DNA from: Fomitopsis serialis
Lineage: Eukaryota > Basidiomycota > Agaricomycetes > Polyporales > Fomitopsidaceae
Length of the DNA stretch: 64,000 nucleotides
Assembly: GCF_022376445.1 (NCBI RefSeq)
Contig: NW_025955155.1
Coordinates: 1 to 64,000 of the forward strand
Direction: 5' to 3'
This document shows positions 22,059 to 33,314 of the stretch, piece after piece (positions within the stretch are counted from its first letter, which is position 1; every line of letters begins with the position of its first letter). The position numbers and the translations under genes were made by a program. The notes beneath the pieces are model-generated. The model worked only from the letters and a program-made list of their open reading frames with translations. It searched no databases and had not been told where the DNA came from.

Positions 22059-23686
22059 TCACGAAGGAGACGGCGACCCGATCGCGCGCAAGCACCCGTG
22101 CGCGAACGCCCCCGCATCGCACGACGTCACGCTGAACAGCTCGCGCAGGTCCAGGTGGCCGACCCACCACAGCAGCGCGCGCGTCCCCAGGACCGCCGCC
22201 ACCACGCCGAGGATCTCGACGTACGGGTTCGTCTGTCGAGCGAGCAGGCCCGTGAGCGCCTTGCGCAGACGATCGCGGGGGGCGACGAGACGTACCCATA
22301 TCGATGCCCACGAGTTCCGCCTCGGCGCGGCATGCCTCCTGGGTGCCCGCGGCGGCGCTGCTGCCGTCGCAAACCCGTTCTGTCCCTGCGCCTGCGCTGC
22401 ATTGAGCCTCGCCAGGAGCTCCCGCCGCTCCTCCTCCACGAGCTTCATCGTCTCCTCATGCGCCGCCGACTGCGCCCGCTCCTCCTCCAGGGCAGCCACC
22501 CGCTCTAGGGCCTCATGTAGGCTGTCCTCCGCGCGCGTACGGCCATCCCGTGCCTCGCGCAGGGCCCCCTCCAGCTCCGCCACCTTTGCGGCGCGCTCGC
22601 GTTTGTGCGCGTCCAACTCAGCGACGCGTGCGAGGATCTGGCTGTTCCGCGTCTGCGCTTCGCCGAGCTCCCTCTCCTTCTTGTTCATCTCCGCCTCGAG
22701 GCGGACCCTGTGCTCCCTGAGCGCGGCGCAGTCCGCCTCACTCGCGGCCGCACGGTCGTCCGACTGCTGCTTCGCGAGCCTCTCAGCTTCCGCGGAGAGC
22801 TCCACCTCTGCGAGTCTGCCTTGCAGGAAGCCGACGAGCTCGTCTTGCACGTTGGCCGCTTCCTTCGCTTGCTTGAGCTGCGACCACGACGTCAATCAGC
22901 ATTGTTCAATTCGCTGAGTCCCAGAAACCGCTTACCTCTTCCCGGATAGCCAGCGCGGTATGAACCTCCTCTAATGACCCGAGCTCCTCGCGCTTCTCCT
23001 CAATCGCCTCCTGCAGGCTCTTCATCTCGTCCTGCGCTTCTTCCAGCTCGCGTCGTATAGCCTCACGTTCGTGCTCGAGCACAGCGACCTCGCCCTCCTT
23101 GCTCCGCAGCGACGCGCGCGCCTCGTCAAGCTGGAATCCGCCCATGTTAGTCCAATTGTACTTTCAGAGCGTGATGTAGCACAACACACCTGGCTCTGCA
23201 CGTAACTCGAGTTAATCGTCATCGGCTCCTCTGCGAACACATCCCGTCAACGACCATCCAATCCAGACCTCCAGGACGGACTCACCATTATGGCTCTTGC
23301 TCCCGCTGGACACGCTCGCCACGCTACCATGCCGCCTGAGTATATCCCCCCGGCCGCTTCAAGCTCAACAACCGCGTCCGCTTCTTCACGCCCGCGCCCG
23401 CGGCGAAACTCGCTTCCTCGCCAGGCATCGCGCGCGACTCGATCGACGTCACGCTCTTCACGTCCGCTCCGCATTCCACCAACGTCCGCGGGTCCAACGG
23501 CGTCATCGATAACGCCTGCTCGTTCGCCGGCTTGGTTTCAGCCCAAGTTGCAGGCGGCATCCCCGTCGCGTTTGCGATAGAAGCCACGCTGTCCGGAAGG
23601 CGCCCCAGCGTCAGCGACAACTGGCGCGAGCGCGGTTTCGCCGCTGCCTCGCGACGCCGAATCAGATCCTGCGGTCCTCTCCGCAC
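22059..23686 (-). pseudogene. CC2, coiled-coil tail-anchored gene with exon 1 frameshift
   Basis: Exons 22059-22877, 22936-23130 and 23190-23230 are open and nearly identical to CC4: INSSYVQSQ, LDEARASLRSKEG, the long heptad region with EAEMNKKERELGEAQ, and the tail YVEILGVVAAVLGTRALLWW. Exon 1 from ATG 23686 keeps RSRQLSLTLGRLP and KKRTRLLSLKRPGG. One extra base in a G run at about 23345-23350, relative to CC4 and CC3, shifts the frame before the donor at 23285. The first half of exon 1 seen in CC4 is absent. If expressed, only an N-truncated product is likely. The gene is convergent with F3, with about 670 bases between the two stop codons. Confidence 0.65.
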
Positions 23687-24347
23687 GACTCGCTACAACT
23701 CGGCCCCTTCGTGACCGCCTGTGTGTTCGTGTGGAGCTCACTGGACATGTTGAAGACCCCTGGTTAGTCATGGCGTGTATACTGCACCGAGAAGTGGTCG
23801 ATCGGTCCTCTCCATGGTAAGTTACCGGTAAATGCACATGGCCAACTCTGTGTGCTGTAGACCATGCGCTCGCGAAGCAACCCAAGATCTAGTGGATGGC
23901 TGACAAAAGCAGAATGGATTCGCGCACTGCGCTCCGGTGCTCGTTCATGCACATGTACTTACTTGTTTGGCGATGAACATAGAGTCTGTGCGCAGGTGCA
24001 TGTGCGGCATCATGATCATGCGCCCACGAGTTCTCGAGGATAGTCACACAGCTACGCACCACATTGGAATCCTGCGGAACGCCAGAGCGCTGAATGCTCC
24101 CCGCAAGCGTCGGTAGTGTGGGCCTATTTCATGGCACCGCACTCATCGGGTCAGTCTCAGTCCAGCGAACCTGAGGGCATCATCGCAGCTACCTTCACAG
24201 GCTGTGTTGCCGCAGCGAGAAAGGGCAAAAGATGAGCAGAGGTTCACCGGCTCCATCCCAGAAGAGGTCATGAAGAATCTGCGCAGCTTGAAGCGCGACT
24301 ATGATCAATGAGTATAGGTATGTGGGCTGCGACACAGTGACGTCCGC
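23687..24347. other. Degenerate divergent intergenic region upstream of CC2
   Basis: Same kind of sequence as the other CC/kinase divergent spacers (compare 18040-18540 and 32590-33150). Here it runs into a kinase fragment instead of a kinase promoter. No independent gene is supported. The left edge of the large inverted repeat falls at about 24350. Confidence 0.45.
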
Positions 24348-24349
24348 CG

Positions 24350-25010
24350 TTCGCCGTTCTTCATCCGTTAACGTCACGGTTTCTCAGGACTCTCCACCGG
24401 CATCGAAATGTCATAACAATCAACACACTCTGTAGTGCAGGTAACTCGCCGATCCGGCACGAAGGGGTTTCCACGACAAAAGCCATCAGTAAAGACAGCA
24501 CGGTGTATGGCGAACTGGTAAGTGAGAGGGCAACGAGGCACAAGCTGAATGGGCTGACGATCGTTCGAAGTGTAAGGCGGAACCGCGTCCCCGACGAGGC
24601 AGGCGGTCAGAGGCTTGTAGCCAAGGACACGCACCGCTGGGGTGATCTTATGTAAATGCGAAACTGATGCTAAGGCAAGAACGTCTCCTGGCGTGATCGT
24701 TAATCCCATCGACGAGGACGCAATCAAGGCGTATACAGTCGAGGCAGCGATGCCTAATCAGAGGCGGCCACGCAAGAGGAAACGCTGCGAGGCAACTGAA
24801 GCAAGGGCTGCGTGGCTCTGGGCGTCCCTGTTGCTACATGCAAAGGTCGAATCTCCGTTCGCGATACCTGACTCGGCGCAGGAGGCGAGTTTTCAGACGA
24901 CTTCAACGCATGGCATACTTACCTTCGTAACACTGCCATTTGCGGACCCAACTACGGTGACAGCCAGTGCCGGCGCCGCGGCACCTTTCGCCTTCATTCC
25001 TGGGTCTTAA
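24350..25010 (+). pseudogene. FunK1 kinase fragment, left copy
   Basis: Contains a VYGELVSER donor-like junction (compare MYDEL|GT in intact kinases), then KCKAEPR at the place of CKVANSV, and RLVAKDTHRW in a disrupted frame. It continues as SPGVIVNPIDEDAIKAYTVEA and AAWLWASLLLHAKVESPFAIPD. These match the end of exon 1 and the first third of exon 2. The PD...ExK-like residues are altered (PG and HAK). Homology stops before the FunK1 core, and no HRD or DWG follows. It is a dead fragment mirrored at 58172-58826. Confidence 0.75.
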
Positions 25011-25239
25011 GACGATAGGCGGTTAGACAGGCCAAACCACGGACTGCGTGCGATGTATATACTCACAGAAGCCCTAGGCATCGCAAACGGTAGTATCAGG
25101 TTGTGTTCGCAATGCTACTGTTTCCTTGTCATCCATCTTCCACGTCCGATCGCAGGCCGTAGACTGAGTGCTGAGCGCTGAGCCGCGACTATGGGACGCT
25201 CCGCCTGGCTTGTTAAACCCGTAATTTCCTGTACGTTGC

Positions 25240-25700
25240 CTTGGGAAGTGCTCACATTGCACGGCAAGTCGACGGTAGACATCTGAAAGTCGTGGTTGAT
25301 TTATCAATATTCTGCAAGGGCCCAGTCAGAGCAATAGATGTCGGCGGTAACTTAGGGCCAGTCAAGCAGCTCGCACACACGACTCTTATATGTGCAGGTG
25401 GAGTTGGCCTTGATGCATTGATGAGCGAATGACGTAGAGCATGCCCCGAGAAGACCAGAGATTTATGGGAGAACATAGTATGAGCTGAGCGCGGCACCGT
25501 GGCATCGAGTCAACGGCCGGCGGAAGCCTGGTGGGTATGCCTCCCAATCGTCCTCGATGTATTCAAGAACCTCGTCAAGCCATCATCCTCTGAGATACAG
25601 ACTGAGGCAGTTCCCGAGGACGCCTCCGAGTCATGCACGCATGATCTCTCAGCCTAGATGGCACTATGCCCTCGATGTGGACCCTGTACGGCTGAACTCC
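25240..25700 (-). pseudogene. p34/Irc6-like gene fragment, left copy
   Basis: Reverse-complement copy of the fragment at about 57480-57840. Pieces read YRVHIEG, PSRLRDHACM and SVSQRMM, which correspond to YRDHIQD, ASRLRDHDPE and SVSEEDG of the intact p34-like gene (58874-60626). A further piece resembles its KSRARELLDW region. The frame is broken throughout. Confidence 0.6.
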
Positions 25701-25802
25701 TCTGGCACCGTCCAGAGGCGCGGTATTTTGCTTGAGTCGTATGAAATTTAGTACCGATGTGACAGTCTCTCAAGCATAGAGCTGATGGCCTGCAGTGATA
25801 AT

Positions 25803-26771
25803 GGCCATGCGCAACTCCCTGCCATTCCGGCAAATGCCGTTGACCGGCGCTCAGGAGAGCGGCGCCGCGAAAATGGCAAGCGAGTTTTGAGCTTTCACAC
25901 TTCAGAGAAAAGGAATCGGGTGTCAGGAGGGGCTAAGGAATATGTTTACGAAGAGTCGTAGGAAAGCGAATATATCAAATCAAGCCCTTGATGTATTAAT
26001 CTCGTGCAGAAGCCATACTTCCGAGCCGAGAACGCGTGTTTTTGTTTCCTACGTTTGTAGGTCTGGTCTCAGAGAATCCAACCGTATATTTTATGAGGCG
26101 AGTGTAGCAGCCCATCTGTTGGAAGTTGCCTCGTGAGTTCGAGGGCAAGACGGCGCGGGGCGCGTCAAGCGCCCGCTAGACGCGTCTGTGGCGGTCGACC
26201 GCGACGTGTCTCGTCAGCTCTCGTCAGGCCCGACGCGAAACGCGAAGCGTTTCGGGGGCTGCCTGTCAGCAGCATCTATTATGCTTACCCTCCTTACATC
26301 TCCCGCCCAATCCTTTTGCTCACCGTCATGTTTCCCCAGTGGCAGCCCTCTGAATCCATGTTTCATGGAATCTGGGATACCCCCGAGTCTTGGAGACAAT
26401 ATCTAACACCCTATAGTTTCTGACCAATTCCTACCTACTTCTACATTACCAGATCTACTTATACTATCCTCTGATGATCCTAGCATGTGCCATAACGAGA
26501 CTGACACAGATTACGAGTACGAGGAGGATGAGCTCTTCTGCTCTTGGTAGTCTATCTTATACCTCGTTGCTGATACACCATATAGTTGCACAATATTTGT
26601 AGGCACTGCTCCTATAGTACATTTACATATTTCCCGTGCTCTAGCGCACCTATTCAGGCTGTGTAGCACGCCCAATGTGCTTTGCCATTCAACGGAGAGG
26701 GTTTTCGCCCAATATAGCAATATATGGTCATGTGACCATGCCCAACGCCCTGGCGGGCGTTGCGCATGGCC
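25803..26771. mobile_element. 969-bp TIR transposon with 9-bp target duplication
   Basis: The ends are GGCCATGCGCAAC at 25803 and its exact reverse complement ending at 26771, partly similar for some bases inward. The direct repeat AGTGATAAT flanks it at 25794-25802 and 26772-26780. The mirrored right arm at about 57360 has a single uninterrupted AGTGATAAT, so this is a clean filled/empty pair. No transposase was recognised; two short open frames (25942-26136, 26133-26423) show no known domain. The 9-bp duplication suggests a Mutator-like non-autonomous element. Confidence 0.85.
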
Positions 26772-26907
26772 AGTGATAATAAACTAGTAGGCGGTGACGT
26801 TCGCGTGGTTAATTTGGATCGTACTGGGCCAGGCCTAGGGCCCGGAGTCGCTGAATGCTGAGCGCTAAGGGCTTCGGAGGTCCACAGCGCCTGCGCCACA
26901 ATGGCAG

Positions 26908-27103
26908 CACGTGATCGTGATCGGTGGTTGGTTCGATGTGGCTTGCGCGTGGCTTGCCGCCTTGTGGGTCCTGCATTGTTGCATTGTTCCACGAATTGGG
27001 AACAAGCACACGCCTATATTTGGTAATTTGCTGCGTTGCCTCGCAGCTAACAGTTCAGACCCCGCAGAGCACCGCGTGGGCCACCAGTACCCTGCTTAAA
27101 TAT
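26908..27103 (+). promoter_or_regulatory. F4 promoter: E-box block and TATA
   Basis: CACGTGATCGTGATCGGTGG starts at 26908 and TTAAATAT lies at about 27096-27103, 44-51 bases before the F4 ATG. The block matches those of F2 and F7 almost base for base. Confidence 0.6.
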
Positions 27104-27146
27104 CCCCGTCTCGCCGTCAGACTCGGTACGTCCGCGCACTGGCAGA

Positions 27147-30100
27147 ATGTCCCCGCTCGCGATCTCTGACTACGAGTCTAGTGACGCCGGCTCGCGATCA
27201 CCCTCCCCGGGATCCGCACCGCTACACTCATCCCCCTCGACCCCGTATTTCTCGGACGCAGGCTACAGCTCTCCCGGCGACATCCCCGAGGAGTCAGACT
27301 ACGCCAGCGGCAGCGAAGGCATCGTAGGCGAACAAGAAGAAGACGACGAGAACGATCCAGACGCAGCATCGCGTGTCAGTGATACATCAAACCAAGCCCC
27401 GCATCTTGACGGCTCCGCATTCGAGCCTCCACCTTTCGTCGTCTCGGACGCCCCAGAAGTATCTCTCGTTGCACGACCAGCCGCTCCAGGGACCGGTGTC
27501 GAAGGCGGAGGGGCGCCAGTAGACACAAGATCTGTGACTCCGCCAAACGACCCGACCAACGCGTCGCACTTGGCTGACGTGTCGGGATCCACGCCTGTTG
27601 CCCACAAATCATCCACCGCACGCCCCAACTCCTTACATCCAATTGGGGGCACCGAGTTTATGCCCAAGATTCGTCGTGATAACGCCTTCGAGATGGAGCG
27701 CAGGATTGTACAGGTTAGCCTGGAGACGTTTATGCAGACGTTCGTGCCCGGAGCGGACCTTCCCCCCGATGCTGTCGTGGAGGACTTCGACCCCGTTCAA
27801 TTTAAGGGTAAAGAGGAACCCATGTACGACGAGCTGGTCAGTGTTTTCAGCGGATGGCGTAGGATCATGGCGGACTGATTGTTGTTGGCAGTGCAAGGTG
27901 GCGAACTCGGTCTTCGACCACGTCCCCATCAAAGCCGGTGTCCCGAGGCTGGTAGCGAAGAACACGAGCGTCTGGCCCGATCCTACGGACAAGGGCGACT
28001 TTGAGGAGAACACGAAGCCTGACGTGACCGTCTATCCCGAACACGACGACGCGAAGCGCGCATATACGATCGAGGCGTCAGCACTCAGGGGGAAGTCGGC
28101 GAACAGAACCAAACACTGTCGAGAGAAGGAGGCTAGGACGTCGTGGTTGTGGGCAAGCCTTTGTATCGAAGCGAAGGTTCACACAACCGACTCTCCGTTC
28201 GAGGTGCCGGCAGCCAAGAAGAGTGGTAGGGCCGGGAAGACCGGAGCACGTACGGGAGCTACGCCTGACGAAGCAGGGTCGGGACGATCAGGCCGGGCGA
28301 AGGTTTCTACCCCGTCGGCGACTGTCTCTGAGTCTGTCCCAGCAGCATCGTCGGCTTCTACCCCGGGCCCCGCTGCTCCGGGGGCGAGCAGCACCGCCGC
28401 GCCGTCTTTCCTGTGTCTGGACAATGAGGGCGCCAGGCAGACAATGGGCCAGATGTGTCAGCAAGTCTCGAAGATCCTGCGAAGGCAGTTCCTGTCCTGC
28501 CTGTTCACGGTATTTACCTGTCGTGACTATGCGTGGCTACTCTACTGGGACCGCGCGGGGCTCGTTGTTTCGAAGCCGTTCAACTTCGTGCAGCAGCCAC
28601 GCCTCTTCCACAACTTCTTCTATCGGTTTGCCTGTATGACCGACATGCAGAGAGGCTTCGACCCGACGGTGACGCGGGCGACCGAGGAGGACGTTGAGCT
28701 GATGCGCAGCCACAACAAGTTCGACACTGACTGGCACGAGGCCCAGTTTAAGGCCTCGTTGGCACCGGGCTGGCCGATCTACGAGGTCTCCGTTCCTGAA
28801 AAACACATGATCTCGGCAGATGAGCTTGAGGCGGGCGAGAAAGCGCAGCGGGACGTTTCCCGGCCGGACAATGAACGCAAGCCTGAGCGGAAGTTCCTCG
28901 TCGGGAAGCCGTACTTCATGAGTAGCTCGCCCACCGGAGGAGGAACCAGGGGATATATCGCGTATGACGTCGCCGAACATCGACTGGTCTTCTTCAAGGA
29001 GTATTGGCGCGTGGACGAGCCGACCTATCATCCGGAAGGGGATGTTTACCTGCGGTTGCATAAACATAAGGTGAAGTACATAGCGACCCCAGTCGCCGCG
29101 GGCGACGTTCGCGATGCGACCGGCGAAGCTCGCTCTACTCGCGCGCAAGACTTCCTCGAAGACTCGCCGCCCAAGCTCATCCAGTATCGCATCTTCTTGG
29201 AAGAGATCGGTAAACCGCTCAAAGAATACAGGACTTCTCGCGAGTTAGCGGCCGCTATGTACTGCTGTTTGACAGGTTCGTCGATCACTGACTTCATATC
29301 TGGTCTGGGCAGATGCTCATCTGTTCTGTCAGCGCATCAACAAGCCTGGGAAAACGCCGAAGTCTTGCACCGTGACATAAGCAGCGAGAATCTGCTGCTA
29401 CTCTGTGTTATCCACAAAGGCAAGGTTGTGGGATGGATCGGTATATTGGTCGACTGGGGTTTGTGCAAGTACAAGGATGAGTTAGTGATACGGAGTGTGT
29501 TGAAGACCCGTTCAGTGAGTCTCTGCGAGGGCGTTAACGACTGTACATTTTGCTGATTTTCTGTAGGGCACATGGCAGTTCATCTCCGCTGTCTTGCTGG
29601 CATTCCCGGGACACTTTACGCACGCAGTGTGGCACGATCTCGAGTCGTTCATTCACGTCCTCCATTGGATGTGTCTGCGATTCCACGTCACGAATTATTC
29701 GAAAAACACGGAGCAGTTGCACGAGCACGTCAGCGTAGTCTACGACGCGTCATTCCCGTCACCCGATGGTACTTCTGTTGGCGGAGAAGAGAAGCTGATG
29801 ACGATGCGAGCAGGCACGGTGCCGTTCGAGCTCGTCGGAGGATCTGCTGGCTTGTCAACGCCTGGTCTGCATCGGCTCTTGACTGAACTCGCGGAGCTTT
29901 ACAAGTTGCACTACAAGTGGCTGACGCCTCAGCTGCCGACTCGGACGTCGCAACCGGACGTTGCACTCTCCGTGCCGCCCTCCGTCGATTCGGAGGAACT
30001 CGACCCAGGCCTCAATCTCATTCCAGTTCCGGCTGAAGAGTTGACCGGGCCTCTGCTACAAGCGGTGGTTGAAGAAGTACCGAAGAACTCTGTTCTCAAG

Positions 30101-30361
30101 GATCACATGCAGATTAAGAAGGCATTCGCGCCAGCGGCGAGTAACGATCGACAGTGGACTCCAGATACCAAGGTCGGGGACAACTTCGCCCACTTCAACA
30201 CGCCCATGTGTCAACAGAGCAGGGTGTCAAGGGAGTCTGTCAAGAGGTCCGCGGACAATTCTGTGGATGACAGACCCGACAAGCGTGTAAGGAGTGACAG
30301 CAGCGTGTCTGTGTCGACCACTCCGTTGTTGGGCTCGATAGTTGAGAATGTCGATGGCTGA
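27147..30361 (+). CDS. FunK1-type protein kinase F4 (long form, intact)
   Basis: Exons 27147-27836, 27892-29275, 29333-29514 and 29567-30361 join to 1016 residues, the best long-form reference here. Residues 1 to about 170 are Ser/Pro/acid-rich (MSPLAISDYESSD). Around 190-230 is QVSLETFMQTFVPGADLPPD. P273-D274 and, 50 residues on, E323-A-K325 form a PD...ExK-like pair. The FunK1 core follows with RRQFLSCLFTVFTCRD, WDRAGLVVSKPFNF, K599 in FFKEYWR, E612 in PEGD, H704-R705-D706 with N711, and D732-W-G. Exon 4 begins GTWQFISAVLLAFPGHF. The C-terminus has KRSADNSVDDRPDKRVR, a bipartite nuclear-signal-like stretch, then LLGSIVENVDG. It is predicted to be a soluble kinase, perhaps nuclear; the substrate is unknown. 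It is the left-arm counterpart of F7. Confidence 0.9.
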
Positions 30362-30873
30362 GGTTGAACGGGGCCGCTTTTCGCGTCGAGGATTGGGTTG
30401 TCAGCTCAGATATCAGACGTCCGTATGTACTCGTAAGTATCGTAGCAGTTGTTCATGTGTCTGTGTATACGTAGGATTGTCATTTTGTTAGTTGACTAGG
30501 CACCGTATACGTTCGGCAACATGCACGTTCGTAATGTCAAATGTATGTGGTTCATGTGTACTGTGATAGTCGCAGCAGCTCCGAGATGCACTGCAGGGAC
30601 CGCTAGGCCTCGAACCCTCGAGCTCTACATCAAATACTGGCAGGTATCACTCACGCTTTCCTGAGTCTTACGACGTCCGCTCGCAGACAGGACCTTTGCT
30701 GAAGCAGACGCGCCTCGACGCGGCTTGAGATCGGCGCATCACAATCCCCGGCGATCATAAAAGCATACTGCATACGAGGGACGGTACAAGGCTGCATAGT
30801 ACTAGGTATACATTGAAGTTGCGGAGACCACATCACTCTGTACATCCTGAGAGCCTACACTTCAGCATGACGG

Positions 30874-30889
30874 CTGCCACCCGTGGCAG
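30874..30889 (-). repeat. CC 3' flank palindrome, CC3 copy
   Basis: CTGCCACCCGTGGCAG: the arms are unchanged and only the centre differs from the CC1/CC2 copies. Confidence 0.55.
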
Positions 30890-30962
30890 AACGAGAAAGG
30901 AATACCAAAAGATCAAGCACATGCAGAAGGTCGAAGAGCAAATAGGATAAGTTACTGACCAA

Positions 30963-32330
30963 TCACGAAGGAGACGGCGACACAATCGCGCGCAAGCACC
31001 CGTGCGCGAACGCCCCCGCATCGCACGACGTCACGCTGAACAGCTCGCGCAGGTCCAGGTGGCCGACCCACCACAGCAGCGCGCGCGTCCCCAGCACCGC
31101 CGCCACCACGCCGAGGATCTCGACGTACGGGTTCGTCTGTCGAGCGAGCAGGCTCGTGAGCGCCTTGCGCAGACGATCGCGGGGGGCGACGAGACGTACC
31201 CATATCGATGCCCACGAGTTCCGCCTCGGTGCGGCATGCCTCCTGGGTGCTCGCGGCGGCGCTGCTGCCGTCGCAAATCCGTTCTGTCCTTGCGCCTGCG
31301 CTGCGTTGAGCCTCGCCAGGAGCTCCCGACGCTCCTCCTTCACGAGCTTCATCGTCTCCTCATGCGCCGCCGACTGCGCCCGCTCCTCCTCTAGGGCAGC
31401 CACCCGCTCTAGAGCCTCATGCAGACTGTCCTCTGCGCACGTACGGCCATCCCGTGCCTCACGCAGGGCGCCCTCCAGCTCCGCCACCTTTGCGTCGCGC
31501 TCGCGTTTCTGCGCGTCCAATTCGGCGACGCGTGCGAGGATCTGGCTGTTCCGAGTCTGCGCTTGGCCGAGCTCCCTCTCCTTCCTGCTCATCTCCGCCT
31601 CGACGCGGGCCTTGTGCTCCGTGAGCGAGGCGCACTCTGCCTCACTGGCGACTGCACGCTCATCCGACTGCTGCTTCGTCCGCCTCTCGGCCTCGGACGC
31701 GAATTCCAGTTCCGCGAGTCTGCCTTGCAAGAATCCGACGAGTTCGTCCTGCATGTTGGCAGCTTCCTTCGCTTGCTGAGCTGCCACCACGACGTCAGTC
31801 AGCATTGTTCGAACTCGCCCAGACCTAGGACGCGCTTACCTCCTCCCGAATAGCCAGCGCGGTATGAACTTCCTCGAATGACCCGAGCTCCTCGCGCTTC
31901 TCCTCAATCGCCTCCTGAAGGCTCCTCATCTCGTTCCGTGCTTCTTCCAGCTCGCGTCGCATAGCCTCCCGCTCGTGCTCAAGCACCGCGACCTCCCCCT
32001 CTTTGTTCCGCAGCGACGCGCGCGCCTCGTCAAGCTAGGGACCGTACATGTTAGCTTGCCTCCATCAGCACAACAGTTCCACGAACCTGGCTCTGCACGT
32101 AACTCGGGTTAATCGTCATCGGCTCCTCTGCAAACACATCACATCAACGACCATCCGACCCAGACCACCAGGACGAACTCACCATTATGGTTCTTGCTCC
32201 CACTCGCCACGCTGCCCTGCCGCCTGAGTATACCCCCCGGCCGATTCAAGTTCAACGCCCGCGTCCGCTTCTTCACACCCGCACCCGCCGCGGGGCCCGC
32301 TTCCTGGCCAGACATTGCGCCCGACGTCAC
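30963..32330 (-). CDS. CC3, shortened coiled-coil tail-anchored protein
   Basis: Exons 32183-32330, 32087-32127, 31840-32034 and 30963-31775 can join to 398 residues starting MTSGAMSGQEAGPAAG. They include the KKRTRALNLNRPGGILRRQGS end of exon 1, SYVQSQ, LDEARASLR, the full coiled coil and the tail segment YVEILGVVAAVLGTRALLWW. At the exon 4 start CC3 has lost one A relative to CC4, so the ancestral acceptor breaks the frame. Moving to the next AG (CTCAG|CAA) restores it. Sequence further upstream (to about 32526) retains RSRLLSLSLRRRPVSVV but is out of frame after a deletion, so the N-terminal repeats are probably lost. It could be a working N-truncated protein or a pseudogene. It is head to head with F5. 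Confidence 0.6.
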
Positions 32331-33314
32331 GTCCGCCTCGCGTTTCAGCCCAAGTTGCAGGCAGCATCCCCATCGCGATCGCGGTGGATACCACGCTGAC
32401 CGGACGGCGCCTCAGTGACAGCGACAACAGGCGTGAGCGCGGTTTTGCCGCTGCCAGTGCCACACCTTGCGCTCCGTTGCGACGCCGAATCGGATCCTGC
32501 AGTCCTCTCCGCCCGACTCGCGACAACAGCTGAACTCAGGCTCCCCGCGACCGCCTATGCATTCGTGTGGAGCTGACTGGACATGTTCAAGACCCCCGGT
32601 TAGTCATGGCGTGCATACCACCGAGAAGTGGTCGGTCTGTCCTTCTCTCCACGGTCAATGCATATAGCCAACTGTGTGCTGTAGACCATGCACTCGCGAA
32701 GCAACCCAAGATCTAGTGGATGGCTGATAAAAGCAGAATGAGCTCGCATACTGCGCTCCTGTGCTCGTCCATGCACATGTGGTTGTTTGCCAATGAAAAT
32801 ATACTCTGTGTGCCGCAGGTGCGTGTGCGGCATCATGACCATGCGCCCACGAGTTCTCGAGAATAGTGACACAGCTACGCACCACGTTGGAATCCTGGGG
32901 AGAGCCAGAGTGCTGAATGCTCTCTGCAAGCGTCTGTGGCGTCCTGTTTCATGGCACCGCACACATCGGGTCAGTCTCAGTCCAGCGAGGCGGCCTGAGG
33001 GCATCATCGCAGCTACCTTCACGGGCTGTATTGCCGCAGCGAGAAAGGACAAAAAATGAGCAGAGGTTCACCGGCTCCATCCCAGAAGAGGACATGAAGA
33101 AGCTGCGCAGCTTCAATGAAGCGCGACTATGTGGGCTCAGGGCTGCGACACAGTGACACCGCAGTGCGCACGGTCAGTGTAGCGCCCGACGCGCAACACG
33201 GACCGCACGTGATCGCGATCGGTGGCTGGTTCGGTGTGGCTTCGCTCAAGCGCTCAAGCTCAAGCTTGGCTTATATCACTAGCTCTGCGACAGAGACTGG
33301 TGTGGCTCGCGTGT
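32331..33314. promoter_or_regulatory. Divergent CC3 / F5 intergenic region
   Basis: Includes remnants of ancestral CC exon 1 (to about 32530), then the shared spacer. CACGTGATCGCGATCGGTGG starts at 33206 and TTATATCA lies at about 33271-33278, some 40 bases before the F5 ATG. Confidence 0.5.

Noticed and set aside
25942..26423. Transposase in the 969-bp element
   Set aside because: The two short frames (64 and 96 codons) show no catalytic motif; the element is too small to be autonomous.
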